Shown here in pieces: positions 36,005 through 48,350 of a stretch of DNA of 64,000 nt. The stretch covers positions 30,315,149 to 30,379,148 of the forward strand of contig OZ024914.1 of NCBI GenBank assembly GCA_964017125.1, read 5' to 3'. A program made the position numbers and the translations under genes. The DNA is from Flabesymbios commensalis. Its lineage: Eukaryota > Annelida > Polychaeta > Terebellida > Flabelligeridae. Position 1 is the first letter of the stretch, and the number at the start of each line of letters is the position of its first letter. The notes beneath the pieces are model-generated. The model made no database searches. It was not told the DNA's origin and was given only the letters and a program-made list of their open reading frames with translations.

Positions 36005-36186
36005 TAAACGAGGAAGCGGTGTAACTTATTTTTAAGGCAGAGTGTCGATAATCAGACCTGTGAATATCTTACCTTGATGGATGATTATTTTGAGTCTGTT
36101 TTTGTTCAACTATCACATGAATCTATTAAGTCTACTCGAGATATCATAGTTGGTGTAATTTATCGAAAACCTTATACTGACGTTAA

Positions 36187-36550
36187 AGGGACTGGCCCAC
36201 GCTAAAATCATAAAAAATCGGTGATTTTATTTTGGGTTGTTAATATCACCATATGATGTAAACATGTCCAAAGACTAGAACTGCAAATTTTTATAATTTT
36301 TGTGCTGCGCATTCACCAGTTAGGCTAGATATAGAGACGAAATTCCTGATTTCTAATTATTGACAACCATGTCAAAAATAGGAAATACGGGAATTTCGTC
36401 TCTATATCTAGCCTAACTGGTGAATGCGCAGCACAAAAATTATAAAAATTTGCAGTTCTAGTCCACGTACATGTTTACATCATATGGTCATAATAAGAAA
36501 CCAAAATAAAATCACCGATTTTTTGATGATTTTAGCCTGGGCCAGTTCCT
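36187..36550. mobile_element. 364-bp TTAA MITE, family D (AGGGACTGGCCCA)
   Basis: TTAA lies on each side (36183-36186, 36551-36554). The whole element folds into one hairpin about 165 bp per arm with a 4-base turn inside TTGACA-ACCA-TGTCAA. It splits the LINE endonuclease right after KPYTD, so the duplication is certain. A near-identical copy is at 55115-55479; shortened relatives with AGCGACACAATCAGGC ends are at 53244-53520 and 56970-57127. Confidence 0.9.
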
Positions 36551-37492
36551 TTAAGTAATTTTTTTTCATTATTACAACAGACAAACAAGGTAGTTTACAT
36601 TATGGGTGACTACAATATTAATTTGTTAAATGTACATACCCACATACCTACTGCTGATTTAATAGATATGATGTATTCTTATTCATTTTTTCCACTAATT
36701 ACCAAGCCAACCCGTGTAACAGGTAATAATGCCACGCTGATAGATAATATATTTTGTAACGATGTTGCTTGTCTTGATATGATGAATGGAATATTTTATA
36801 ATGATATAACCGACCATTTTATAACATTCTCTATTAACTTTAAAGGACATATTGCAAACACAAAACAATATATTACTAAGCGCATATTACCAATTAAAAA
36901 TATTAGCTCATTCCAAGATCGGTTAGCTAATGCTGATTGGGATAATATTATGTCATGTAGCGAATGTCAACAAGGGTATAGCATGTATAGTATGTTTCAT
37001 AAAGAATATATAAAAATGTATAATGATTGTTTTCCTGTTAAAACATTTTCAGTTGAAAAGAAATTCAAACAAAATATTGCGTAAATTTGAAAGAGATTAT
37101 TATGATAATTTATTGACGGAAAATAAAAGTAACTCAAAAAAGATGTGGTCTGTTATAAACGAAATTATAAATAAACGTAAACACAAGCCTATGACTAGCA
37201 AATTTTTAGTAGGTGATGGAAAAATATATAACAGTGAGATATAGCTGAGCATTTAAATTTTTTTTTCACTAATGTAGCTAAAAATTTAGCGGTTTAAATA
37301 CCAGACACCACCAAAGAAGCTACCTCGTACGTCGAGCACTCAAATATAAATTATATTTTTTTATGAGAAGTTAGTTCAGACGAAATATCCAAGGTTATAA
37401 ATTGTTTAAATAACACGATTCCTGGGTGGGATGATATCAATTCCAAGGTTGTTAAATCTACTTATCGTTTATATATCATGTTAAGTAGCATC

Positions 37493-37599
37493 CCAGCAAA
37501 CACGAGATATCGACCCAATGTTTGTCCAATGTTGGGCCAGCGTCGTAGACATTGGACCAACATTGGACAATTATTGGGTCGATATCTCGTGTTTGCTGT
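37493..37599. mobile_element. CAGCAAACACGAGA palindromic MITE (best copy)
   Basis: The arms CCAGCAAACACGAGATATCG and its complement frame a second inverted pair (CCAATGTTGG / CCAACATTGG) around the non-palindromic core GGCCAGCGTCGTAGACATTG. This is the commonest dispersed family in the window: over fifteen full or partial copies keep the core and the CAGCAAACACGAGA tips but differ in the arm between. It cuts the 3' side of the intron 1 LINE. Confidence 0.85.
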
Positions 37600-38474
37600 G
37601 ATGTAAGAGAGAATCCACGCTTGCCAGCAATATTGACATATACAAGTACATTTTTTCTGATGACTTACTGACGTTTATAATCAAAAAACATATTTTTAAT
37701 CAGCTATTTCCATCTAACCCAAAGGCCAGGTTTTATCTCCTCCAAAACCATTAACTAAATTGCTAATACGTTGCCTTGAATTGCGAAAAACGACGGTCCA
37801 TAGGTTGGGCTCTGAAAGTTAAACCGCCACGACCCACAAGCATACTTTCATTGATTAAAAGATTGCATTGCCCACATAATTATTATTGCTATGTTCAAAA
37901 GAATGAAAAAAAGCTACGGTACCGCAGCCTACTGGTGAGTTCTAGTAAGTCTACGCCAACATATTTTCCCAACAACAAAGTCATAACATGCTATGTGCTA
38001 AAATCATTATTTGAAAACTAACCATTATAGCTGTTAACAAACTAAATACATTAGTTTCCCGTGATTTCAGCAGATTGCAATCTCAGTAATATCCAAATAT
38101 ACGTTTTTGGCTCCTTTGAAAAATTCGCAAACATAATTATTCATGTTTTGGTTCTGGCACGTCGAAGTATAAGCCTACCTTTCGTATTATAGCCTTTTGC
38201 ATCCAAAACATATAAAACGCTAACAATTATCGTGTCAATTTGAAGTAGAAATCTCAATTTCAACACTTTTCGTGTTATTATCATTATTTCATAGTTTGAA
38301 AGCATGTAAAGGGTGATTTTAAATTCTATAACTTTCCATATTTGCGAGAATCCTGGTGACCCACACACATTATGACACGTAGGCTTCAGGTTGGGTTTGG
38401 TTGCGTTACAAATATCTGAATATATTACTCTTCAAATAGACCCGAAATTATGTCACACAAAGATTACACATTAA
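37600..38474. other. Intron 1 sequence, nothing recognised
   Basis: Short frames only. No element ends found. Confidence 0.5.
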
Positions 38475-38713
38475 CCCTTGTCCTGCTAGACCCGGATATA
38501 TACGGTTCTAAGCATATTTTAAGCCAATAAAAGGTCACTGAAATGGATAATATAGTTGGTGGTAGATGTTCAGTTAGTCTAATAACTCAATTAAGAAAAT
38601 GTATATTTTCAAAAAATAAAATTGTTTTTCGTCATTTGAAGCTGGAAATAGCGTTAGCAATTCCAGCTTCAAATGACGAAAAATACAATTCAAACAATTC
38701 AGCAGGACAAGGG
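38475..38713. mobile_element. TTAA-type MITE, family B, full length
   Basis: TTAA (38471-38474) and TTGA (38714-38717, one change) flank inverted ends CCCTTGTCCTGCT / AGCAGGACAAGGG. A hairpin at about 38625-38683 has arms TTTTTCGTCATTTGAAGCTG and its complement, with apex AGC-GTTA-GC (GTCA with one change). It matches 72-312. Confidence 0.85.
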
Positions 38714-39390
<677 letters not shown>

Positions 39391-39415
39391 CATGCATATG
39401 CCTGTGGTTTTGAAG

Positions 39416-39598
39416 GTGCATGATGAATATTCAGCTACTGTGATAGTCGGAGGTGAAGTTTACACTCTCTCCGTGCATGTAACAGCTGGCCAAGAGGATT
39501 ACGATCGACTACGTCCCCTGAGCTACCCACAAACAGATGTCTTTCTGATCTGTTTTTCGATAGACTCTTATGGAAGCTTGACCAATGTTGAAGACAAG
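39416..39598 (+). CDS. Cdc42-like Rho GTPase, coding exon 2
   Basis: Residues 36-96, phase 0 at both ends (acceptor TTTTGAAG|GTG, donor AAG|GTAATC). It holds the rest of switch I (VHDEY; Cdc42 VFDNY, so F37 is His and N39 is Glu) and switch [21 protein letters not shown]. Gly60 and catalytic Gln61 are kept, but the DxxG aspartate (D57) is Val and F56 is His. D57 is known to hold the Mg2+ water network, and D57N in human RAC2 impairs nucleotide binding and acts dominantly. Exon length is exactly that of the matching Cdc42 segment (61 residues), and the [12 protein letters not shown] block is intact, so this reads as a working but atypical protein, or as a very young pseudogene. Confidence 0.93.
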
Positions 39599-39955
39599 GT
39601 AATCTTAATTTTGCACTCACGCAAATTCAAAAAGTATTAGCTGCTTGAAGTTCAAATAAGCAATTACTACGTTTCGCTTTTAAAAACTACTTTACACAAG
39701 CCACATCCTTTTAATTCTAGAAATAATTGTGAAGCATCAATTTGGGCCTACTTCTAGAAATAACTGAAAGGGTCACCGTTTTTGTAAACAAAAACTGGAG
39801 ATGTCTCCCCTCCCGCAGCATAAAGGTTGACAGCAAATACATATAGTGTCAATGGATTTTGTAATTCATGTTAACAAATGACTCTGACCTCCCATGTGAT
39901 TTATAATTATTTGCCATTTTAGAAATATTATCTGCCACAAACTGTAGGGTTTTGT
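39599..39955. other. Start of intron 2, nothing recognised
   Basis: Unique AT-rich sequence before the minisatellite. Confidence 0.5.
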
Positions 39956-39959
39956 TTTT

Positions 39960-40740
39960 TGGACACATCAGACATTTGGGATACGTGGGACATTTGGGAC
40001 ACATGAGACACCTGGGACATTTGGGACACATGGGGCTTTCGGGACACTTGTGACACATGGGATATTTGGGACACATGAGACATTTGGGACACACGGGACA
40101 TTTGGGACACATGGGACAATTGGGACACATGTGACATATGGGATATTTGAGACACATGGCACATTTGGGACATATGAGACACTTGGGATACTTTGGACAC
40201 ATTTGCACATTTAGGACACTTGGCACATTTGGGGGCATACCCCTTTGTAATTACAAATGTTATTTTTCTTGTGAAATGTAGCATTTCAAAGATTTCTACT
40301 GTCCATATCAAACACCCAATATTGGTTCAAAGCTGGGCCGTCATTGAAGCATTTGGGATACATGGGGCATTTGGAACACATGGGACACTTGGGACATTTG
40401 GGACACATGGGGCTTTCGGGACACTTGTGACACATGGGATATTTGGGACACATGAGACATTTGGGACACACGGGACATTTGGGACACATGGGACAATTGG
40501 GACACATGGGACATATGGGATTTTTGAGACACATGGGACATTTGGGACATATGAGACACTTGTGACACTTGGGATACTTTGGACACTTTGTCACATTTGG
40601 GACACTTGGCACATTTGGGGACATACCCCTTTGTAATTACAAATGTTATTTTTCTTGTGAAATGTAGCATTTCAAAGATTTCTACTGTCCATATCAAACA
40701 CCCAATATTGGTTCAAAGCTGGGCCGTCATCGAAGCATTA
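39960..40740. repeat. TTGGGACACATGGGACA minisatellite, itself duplicated (~380 bp x 2)
   Basis: A ~15-18-bp unit (TTTGGGACACATGGG) is repeated about 17 times, then a unique ~150-bp tail (CCCCTTTGTAATTACAAATG ... AAGCTGGGCCGTCAT). The whole block is repeated at an offset of 377-386 bases. The frames it opens (repeating Cys-Pro-Lys on the minus strand) come from the 15-base period. Confidence 0.9.
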
Positions 40741-40771
40741 TTGGATATGTTCTATTTAAATAGTGGTTAAC

Positions 40772-41041
40772 CGGGGCGGATCCAGGGTGGGGGGGGGATT
40801 GGGTTCACAGGGGCCTCCTGACCCCCTCAATTTTTAAATGCTACTTTATATATAATACTTAGATTAAATGATAATGCGAGTTATTTTTCCATTTATAATT
40901 CCTTAGATACATAGAAATGATGTATTTGGAATTTATAGCAACTAAATTCCTCGCGCAAGGCGCTCGCCTCTTATTTTAAATGTTTGTGCCCTTTTTATCT
41001 TCCGGTGTCCCTGCCCTTTTTCTACCATGGATCCTCCCCTG
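40772..41041. mobile_element. hAT-like MITE with GGCGGATCCAGG end
   Basis: CGGGGCGGATCCAGG at the left is mirrored by CCATGGATCCTCCCCTG at the right, followed inside by G runs. CAGGGGCGGATCC-type ends are common among hAT MITEs. The 8 bases outside (GTGGTTAA, GTGAAAGG) match only partly. Confidence 0.5.
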
Positions 41042-41099
41042 GTGAAAGGGTCAGGTCTGCGAGACGCCTACTAGCCTATTACAGTGGACCGTATTAGAT

Positions 41100-41645
41100 G
41101 AGTCGCCTACCACGCTATGCCCACCAAACAGGACATGTCAACCCAATGCTGGTTCAACGCTGGACCTCTGTCGCACGCTCTGGCCAGCAACCATTCAACA
41201 CTGGGCAGTGCTTTCTGCTGGCGGCTTTGACCACAGAGTACAAGCTGACACCCACCCAATGCCTGGTAAACGTTGGGCCAGCGTCGCCGGTGCTGGCCAG
41301 CATCTATCGCTTTATGCTGCCGGGAGTGAGTCGACATAGTATACAGGCTCACACTGCCCCAATGCCTCTTAAATATGGGCCATCGTCGTAGATAATGGCC
41401 CGACATAGGACTAATACACGTTACACCGACACATTGCTGGCTCAATGGTGGGCTGGTGTAGCATAGTAGAACCAGCACGATGCTTTGATCCAAAGCTGGG
41501 TTATTGTTTGCCCGCCGTCTGTGACGCTCGCCCACATTCAGCGCCCGCGCCAAACACGAGACGGTAATCCTGCTGGGCTAATGTTGGCTTAGAGTCGTGA
41601 ACGGTGGGTCACCATAAGCCAAGCATCGGGTCAGCGTCTTCTGTT
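41100..41645. repeat. Cluster of CAGCAAACACGAGA-family units
   Basis: About six head-to-tail or overlapping units, each with CCAATGCTGG- or GGCCAGCGTCG-type core words (41147, 41276, 41378, 41430, 41508, 41570), end at TCTTCTGTTTGCTGGGG. It shows that the family also exists as a local array. Confidence 0.65.
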
Positions 41646-41783
41646 TGCTGGGGCGTTCTCTGCTTGTACGACAGAAACCGTGGGGGATTCATGGACCTCA
41701 TGACAGGCTCTGACTGCGGCTCTGACAAGCCGCATTCTCACACTGCCGCAGTCAGGTGGATATAAGAAAATAAACGGTGTGAC

Positions 41784-43734
41784 TAAAAAAAAATGCAACA
41801 AAACGTTTTTTTAGTTTTATGTAGACATATGGGCCCTCAGAATTCCCAGGAATTTTTTTTCTGAAATTCGACCATTGGAAAGTGGTTAATTAGCATAAAA
41901 ACAAAATGGCCGCTAGCGAACATTTTGAATTTTTAACTTTTGTCATAAAAACCCTATATTGAAATGTAATACCTTTTTTTAGACTAATTTGAATACACTG
42001 AGTTCATTGGAATAGTTATTTTTACGTTTCAGGGTCATCTAGAGGTGAAAAACAAGATGGCTGCCAATAACCGCAATGCAAATGACTTTTTTTTAATCAT
42101 TGACATACTAACCGTATATTCTTATGTGATACCTCAATTTTGTTTTATTTTCTGGTATAATTTCACTAGATTATTATGTAATCAGATAATACTTCATTTT
42201 GGACTAATTTGAATACTATGATTTTATTGGAATAGCTAGTATCAAGATTTCAAGGTCATCGAGAGGTAAAAAAAAGATGACTGCCAATAATTAAATAATG
42301 AGAAAAAAAAAATAATAATTAAAAATGCTATGTTTTCAGCAGAAACCAGCATTACCTTTCACGTTCTGAAACAATAAGCCTAGAATCGAATGCAACAATA
42401 ATAGTACATAAGACTGTTCTGAAGCTAAATTCTAATTAATATTTTCATAAAGAAATGAGACGATATACCCCATATTTTGACAACAAAATGTCATATTCTC
42501 ACAAAATACTGCTGTATTTCCAAATTATAATACACATCCTGATCGTATAATGGCATGCGTCCATATATAGTAATGTCGCATCAACACATCAATATGTCAT
42601 ATGATGACGACAAAACTGTTATATATTGACTTCACAGGACATACTAATTATTCTGACATTATAATTGTAATATCCATAATTATATTAGAATGACATTTTA
42701 TGACGGAAAACTGTCAAATTCTGAAATTACATTGCCAAATAATGATATTATAAAATGACATTGAAGCGCCTTATCAGGATATTAAAATGTGGTCCCCTGA
42801 CCATATACTGCCATAATGTCGACATTATAATTATAACGCTATATCCTGACCATAAAAGTGTCATCATGTTAAAAACAATCGTCATATAGTGACGTTAAAC
42901 TGCCATATCCTGATATCACGATGGCATTCTCACATTATGTCATACATAATAATTCAACACCATGATGCCATATCCAGATATCGTGTCTATAAACTGTTAT
43001 GATAATGCCATAGCTTGGTATAATATAACGCTATATTGTAACATTAAAGTTACACATCCTGACCTTATAATGCCATATCCATACTACATAATCATGATAG
43101 TACTAACTCATACCATATTATTGCCATATCGAAAAGATAAATGACTATATCCTAACATTATAATTCCTTATGCTCACTTTATAATGTGATATCCTGACAT
43201 TCACGTGTCATATTTATTGTGATGTTAAGCCGTCATATCCTGGTGTTATATTTCCATATCATACAATTATAATGCCATCCTATAATTCTGAGGCATACAT
43301 TACTGGTATCCATTGGGTGTCAATAGTCATAAAGCGGACCCATAATATATAAAAGTAGGTCATAAACTTGTAGGCTACAGATCGATATAATTATGACTTA
43401 TCACGCTTAGGCCTACTGTCCACTTTTAGAATCTACGTTGTTTATAATAATTTAGATGTCATGATGACTTATTTGGGCCTTGCATGATACACTAAAAGGT
43501 AACTACTTCATTTTGTGTTTTTCGGATTATCTTTGTATATGTTAATCTATTTGTTTTGCAGTGAAACTTTAAGAATGAACAAAATATAGTGTAAATTTCT
43601 GATGTCACGGCGGCCATTTTGAAATTATGCAAATTAACCACTTTCCCATAGTCCGATTTTAGAAAAATAATTCTGGTGATGTCAATGACCCAAACAACAA
43701 GTTAAAATAAAAAACCTTTTGTTGCAATTTTTTG
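41784..43734. mobile_element. ~1.95-kb inverted-repeat element
   Basis: The left end AAAAATGCAACAAAACG and the right end (inverted) CTTTTGTTGCAATTTTTT are followed inward by matching GAAAGTGGTTAATTAGCAT and AAAATGGCCGC segments. Arms of about 140 bp are clear. Inside: two ~200-bp repeats with TTTCA(A/G)GGTCATC.AGAGGT (about 42030, 42250), then a minisatellite (42540-43290). No coding region. Confidence 0.65.
42540..43290. repeat. Degenerate ATATCCTGACATTATAATGCC minisatellite
   Basis: Words CATATCCTGA, ATTATAATGCCATA and TGATGACA recur every ~25-50 bases over 750 bp. Too diverged to count units by eye. Confidence 0.6.
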
Positions 43735-44269
43735 AGGTCATACCATGGATTGATCTGTCTATGTGCAGACACACCGAGCGGGCAACAGCAAACCAAGATG
43801 TCTTCTTTCTCTGTAGGCCTAACTACAGAGGGGGAGACATAAATATTATAGTGGTCCGTGGTTTAGATGACGATGTAGATAGATTAAAAGCCATAGCAAT
43901 ACTGTTATTTTTATCAAGAAGTAATAGCATATTTGTTTCATTAAAACTGAAGGATGCTTGTTACTGAAATTTTTTTTATGAGATCGGAAAAACTGTGATT
44001 TTTCTGGCTACTGTCAAACACGCGTAGTTGATTTTTAAACAAAACTGGCCACACTCATTTCCTGAAAACTCAAGGTATCCTAATGCTGCGACAGCGCTTA
44101 GACAATGCATTTCGCCAACATTTTAAAACTCGACAAATTAGTCTCAAATAATGTTATTAAATATATCTAATACCGCAATATTGTATTGTTTTGGGTCAAG
44201 TTCACCTCTTGACACTCTTAATACTGTCAGCCGGGTAATATCTCGTAATATGCTGTTTCTCACTCAGTC
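43735..44269. other. Intron 2 sequence, nothing recognised
   Basis: No element ends or exons found. Confidence 0.5.
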
Positions 44270-44415
44270 TTGATATTTAATTCAAAATAATAATTAATAC
44301 ATTTTTTTTATTTTACTCATCAGGTTGCTGAGTTATTAATGATTTAAGTTTGCTAATTTGTAAACATTGCTGCCCCACCAAAACAAAACTGATCACAGCG
44401 ATGTAAGTCTTAAAA
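44270..44415. repeat. Left member of a 3-kb spaced inverted pair
   Basis: This segment, including GCTGCCCCACCAAAACAAAA and CTGATCACAGCG, is the reverse complement of 47380-47540 with roughly 85% identity over about 130 bases. The pair could be the ends of a ~3.2-kb element or two dispersed copies. Confidence 0.75.
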
Positions 44416-44702
44416 AAGGATGGAACACTCTCAAACTTATTGCAATATTTGAAGTGATAATAGATACATTTCACAGTATACTGTTTATTTTGTTATTTCA
44501 TTTAGGCAGATCTATGAGTTATTACTTTGTGTGATATGGGTGAGACATGCATATAATGTCATGTTTAATTTCGGAGCCGCTGCAGAGTATGTCACTCACT
44601 TGAAAAATGTGACTCTATTCTTTGTATGGTGATTTTAAGTGTGGGCCAACATCTGAGCCTTTGGCCTGACACTAAGACGCTCTCCCCTGACAGTGCGAGA
44701 TT

Positions 44703-44841
<139 letters not shown>

Positions 44842-45141
44842 AAAAAATTGTAGTAAGGAATCAGCTAAAAATTCAGTGACGTAAACTGTCTTTTTCGCTC
44901 TTTTAATTATTGTGAATTTCCTGAAAAAACATTTGCAGTTTTTTATTCAGAATCTCTTGGGTATTTTAAAATATAGCAATATTCTACTAGACAATAGCAG
45001 ACTTTATTATGTTATTTTATCTTAAGTCATCACAGGCAGTGATATAAATCGCGAAATGCGTGAAAAATTGAAATAATATTTAAAAAAAATTAGACTTTAC
45101 TGTAACCAACTGGTAACTGATTTCCACAGGTGTCCTCTAAC

Positions 45142-45529
45142 CACAGGTGGCGCCACTCATATGAACTGTATTGTAGTATCACAAAACAAAGTATGTCCAT
45201 ATCATGGGCAGATCGACATATGTTTGAGGTTATTTAGCGATATGTCGATCAATTGTGTCCATTTTTTATGACCTGATTCCTTGCTCAGAGTGACAGAATT
45301 GAGCATATCGACAAAGGATGATTTGTGGGTGGGTTAAGAGGAATAAAACGCTTTTTTTGTCGAACAGTGTTAATAACAGCATTAAGATGTTTATTTCAAC
45401 ATAATGTTGTGGTAGAAATATAATAAGCCCGGACGTTTATGGATGAATAAACTGACCCAAATATGTGACATTCTTTTCATACCTTAAGGTGATACTACAA
45501 TACAGTTCATGCGAGTGGCGCCACCTGTG
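45142..45529. mobile_element. 388-bp TIR element with 7-bp direct flanks
   Basis: CACAGGTGGCGCCACTC through TTGTAGTATCAC (about 41 bp) is mirrored at the right end with two or three changes. CTCTAAC occurs directly outside both ends (45135-45141, 45530-45536). No coding region. A 7-bp duplication is not typical of hAT (8) or Mutator (9), so the family is open. Confidence 0.85.
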
Positions 45530-45578
45530 CTCTAACATAGTCTCAGGACGGCTACGGCTGGTTATGTAGGTGTTGTAT

Positions 45579-45682
45579 CTCAGCTAACACGAGACATTGT
45601 TCCAATGGTAGTCTAATTCTGGTCCATCGTCTGCGGTGCTGGCCCCACATTAGGCCAACTCGGTTCAACGGCTCGGGTTTGA
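45579..45682. mobile_element. CAGCAAACACGAGA-family copy
   Basis: CAGCTAACACGAGACATTG, a CCATCGTCTGCGGTGCTGGCC core, and an inverted GGCTCGGGTTTGAT end. Confidence 0.6.
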
Positions 45683-47379
45683 TATTAGAGCCGTTTGTTG
45701 TTGACCAATATAACATTATATTGGCCCATAATTTTACCACTATTTTACATACAAACTGTAGGCTACACACACTGCTTCACTACTTCATAATTCTTGACAG
45801 TGTATCGCATGGTGAACTAATCCCGCTACATTCACTCAGTTTTCGTGTATTTAAAAGGCTTCTAAAAGAATATGAATGATTGTTTTGTACATTTTATGTT
45901 TTTTCTGGCGAAATAAACAAAAAAATTATGAAGCATTAACCATTTGGACACGAGCCTCCTGGGGATAACTGCCTCTCCCACCGAGCCTCCTGGAGCAGCA
46001 GATCCTATTGGTGATATTATTATTGACCATATTTTTACCTTTTAAAGGCTCTACACAATTATCCTGAAGGAAATCACAAATAACTACATTAATATCATTA
46101 TAACGGGGTGGCTTGTTGAGACAGTAAATTATGACGTCATAATTTTATTTATAATTTGTGTTTTTTAACTTGATTCATTACACAATAGTTAGACTTGAAA
46201 TGGGTAATTTCATAGGGTCTCAGCACCCCAAATGCCAGTCCCATTGAAATACATGTAAAATGCCTCAATTCCACGGGCCGATTTTACTTCTTTTTGCCCT
46301 CCCCCCTATCAGACATCATGTACTTATTAAATATCCACAGAAATATAACTTCTTTGTATTTGTTTTTAATTCAACAGAGGTTGAAACAGCCGCATTGAAA
46401 AGATTTTGTGTGATGATTCCATCATTAGTATACACCTGCCGTGATTTCGGCTTATTTAGGGTGGTGAGACCATAGGGATATATCTTTCATTTTTTTCACT
46501 CACTTTTTTTCATTTTGTGTCGACATGCCTGTATGTCCCTTATTCAAAAATATACATTTGCTCTGCTATAACTCAATCATTTCAAATACCAAAATATTTA
46601 CATACACAATAGGCCTGACTATGAATATTCAGTTAATTATAACTTCCAAATCACACTTTTATGCATATGATTAAATACGGAAATTTGCAAAAGTAATTTG
46701 TATATTTTTTATCAGATGTACCGTGTAAATATCACGCTTCATTTGCGATATCAACAATGTTAATCCGACTGTTAGTTCTTTAGATGTCACCCAAAATGTA
46801 TTTTTCAACAGACTAAAAATTAACACAATAAATTTTAGTAGTTGCCATAGGAACGGTTTGGAAAATAAAATCTGCCATTATTTGCGCAACCACAACCATC
46901 TATTTTCAATTTAGCCCACTCAAAATATACATTTATTCAGTCACGACAAAATAGTTTTAAAAAAAAACAGTTAAATACCCCATAGATTCATAAAATAGTA
47001 AAAATCACATTTCTGATGATTTCTATGGTAACGCACATGTCAGGTAGACAACATCTTTACTACAATAGTACATCACAGTTATTAAGTGTGTGAAATATTA
47101 GAGGTCCAAGTGTACAGCTGACTTCAACAAGCTCCATTGTGTGTATTCTGTCAAAATTACATGCCAAAATGCTGCGCATATGTCAAAAAAAGGTGCCGCT
47201 CTTCAATGGGCGTTACCATGGCAACCGCACAACCTATTTTTTTACGATAGGCCAAAATAGATCAGCAAGGTTTTTAGGAAAATATTGATGTTGTAGCTTT
47301 CTGCACGATGGTCGGAATATGATATGATCCTTTTTTATTGCTCTTCGTTATCGGACACTTGGAACCTTTTAATGTCCTG
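45683..47379. other. Intron 2 sequence, nothing recognised
   Basis: AT-rich, with three scattered 'GTTACCATGG' / 'GTTGCCATAGG' words. At 45955-46010 GAGCCTCCTGG is repeated twice. No exons found. Confidence 0.45.
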
Positions 47380-47540
47380 ATTATACAGACTTACTCCGCT
47401 GTGATCAGTTTTGTTTCGGTGGGGCAGCAATGTTCACAAATTATCAAACTTAAATCATTAATAACTCAGCAACCGGATGCCTAAAATCAAAAATTAAAAC
47501 ACCATTCTGTATTAATTAATTTTTTGAATAAATTTCAGGG
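47380..47540. repeat. Right member of the inverted pair
   Basis: Complement of 44270-44415; see there. It runs directly into the AAGGTCA derivative at 47536. Confidence 0.75.
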
Positions 47541-47915
47541 TAAAATATTTTTTTTAGCAAATAAAGCTTCGAACAAGTGTAATACCTCTAGTTCATGTAA
47601 TTTTGCCTGAAAAACTCATTTCTGGTACTATTTTAATAATTCAAGGTCATCATCAAGGTCAAAAGGTCAATTTCAAGGTCAAATTGTTAAAAATATCATT
47701 TTTAACAAATAGAGTAACTACACTTGTTCGTAGCTTTATTTGTTAAAAAAATATATTTAACCTTGAAATTGACCTTCGACCTTGAATTATGGCAAAATAA
47801 AAGCAGAAATCAAAAACTTCCGCTGCCTAAAATTTTCCACTTGGTCCAATTAGTGCATAATTTTACTACAAAATGCAGTGGTCATGTCGTTAACCTGTCC
47901 ACTAATATGACGTTA
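47536..47915. mobile_element. Deleted derivative of the AAGGTCA foldback
   Basis: A forward monomer (47536-47700, three TCAAGGTCA words) meets an inverted monomer (47702-47800). It ends in the same terminal repeat as 7190-7252 (TACAAAATGCAGTGG ... GTTAACCTGTCCACTA). The left terminal repeat is missing. Confidence 0.75.
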
Positions 47916-47933
47916 CAAAAATATCGATAGGCC

Positions 47934-48350
47934 CATATCGGTACATCAGGTCCAAAGGGTTAAACAACTGCGCACAACATTGATCACGTGACTTTATCCT
48001 ACCCGGTGGAAACACTAAGCTTTGTTTATCCAATAACTACCTAACCGGTAGTCAACAATTTCAAAAATATTGTACTTTAACCTCCAGAACGTATTATCAA
48101 GACTGTGAAGCCCCTCTAATATAAACAAGAAAGTTAATGCCCTGATTAAAAAAAACAGAAGTATTTATTACAAACCTGTATTACATGATAACGTGGGAAT
48201 AACTTAACAATTACTTGATTATATACATAAGGATATCTACGTAGTTGAAAATGTAAGCACAATATGTAAATATACCTTATAATTATTATATGGGCCTATA
48301 TCGGTACATCGGGTCCAAAGGGTTAAACAACTGCGCACAACATTGATCAC
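47934..48350. repeat. Two direct 55-bp repeats 362 bp apart
   Basis: ATATCGGTACATC(A/G)GGTCC, AAAGGGTTAAACAACTGCGC and ACAACATTGATCACG occur in the same order at 47936-47988 and 48298-48350 with one change. The second runs into a CAGCAAACACGAGA-type core. Confidence 0.8.

Larger units (their letters stand above)
35420..37490 (+). mobile_element. Decayed LINE in intron 1, with two nested MITEs
   Basis: Reading forward, an AP-like endonuclease is seen in pieces: LLHVNARSAPKNLDNY and SVVGVSETWLN (35560-35690), a part with DIIVGVIYRKPYTD (about 36140-36180), then MGDYNINLL (36602) and TLIDNIFCND (to about 36775). A linker follows, then the start of a reverse transcriptase (INCLNNTIPGWDDINSKVV, about 37395-37450). 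Stops and frame changes occur in the linker, for example after GKIYNSEI at about 37242. The element is cut short at 37490 by a palindromic MITE. A 245-bp and a 364-bp MITE sit inside the endonuclease. It differs in sequence from the LINE at 17775. Confidence 0.88.

Noticed and set aside
39849-40697. Cys-Pro-Lys-rich frames resembling metal-binding repeats
   Set aside because: They follow the 15-18-bp minisatellite period, and other frames are equally open; no gene context.
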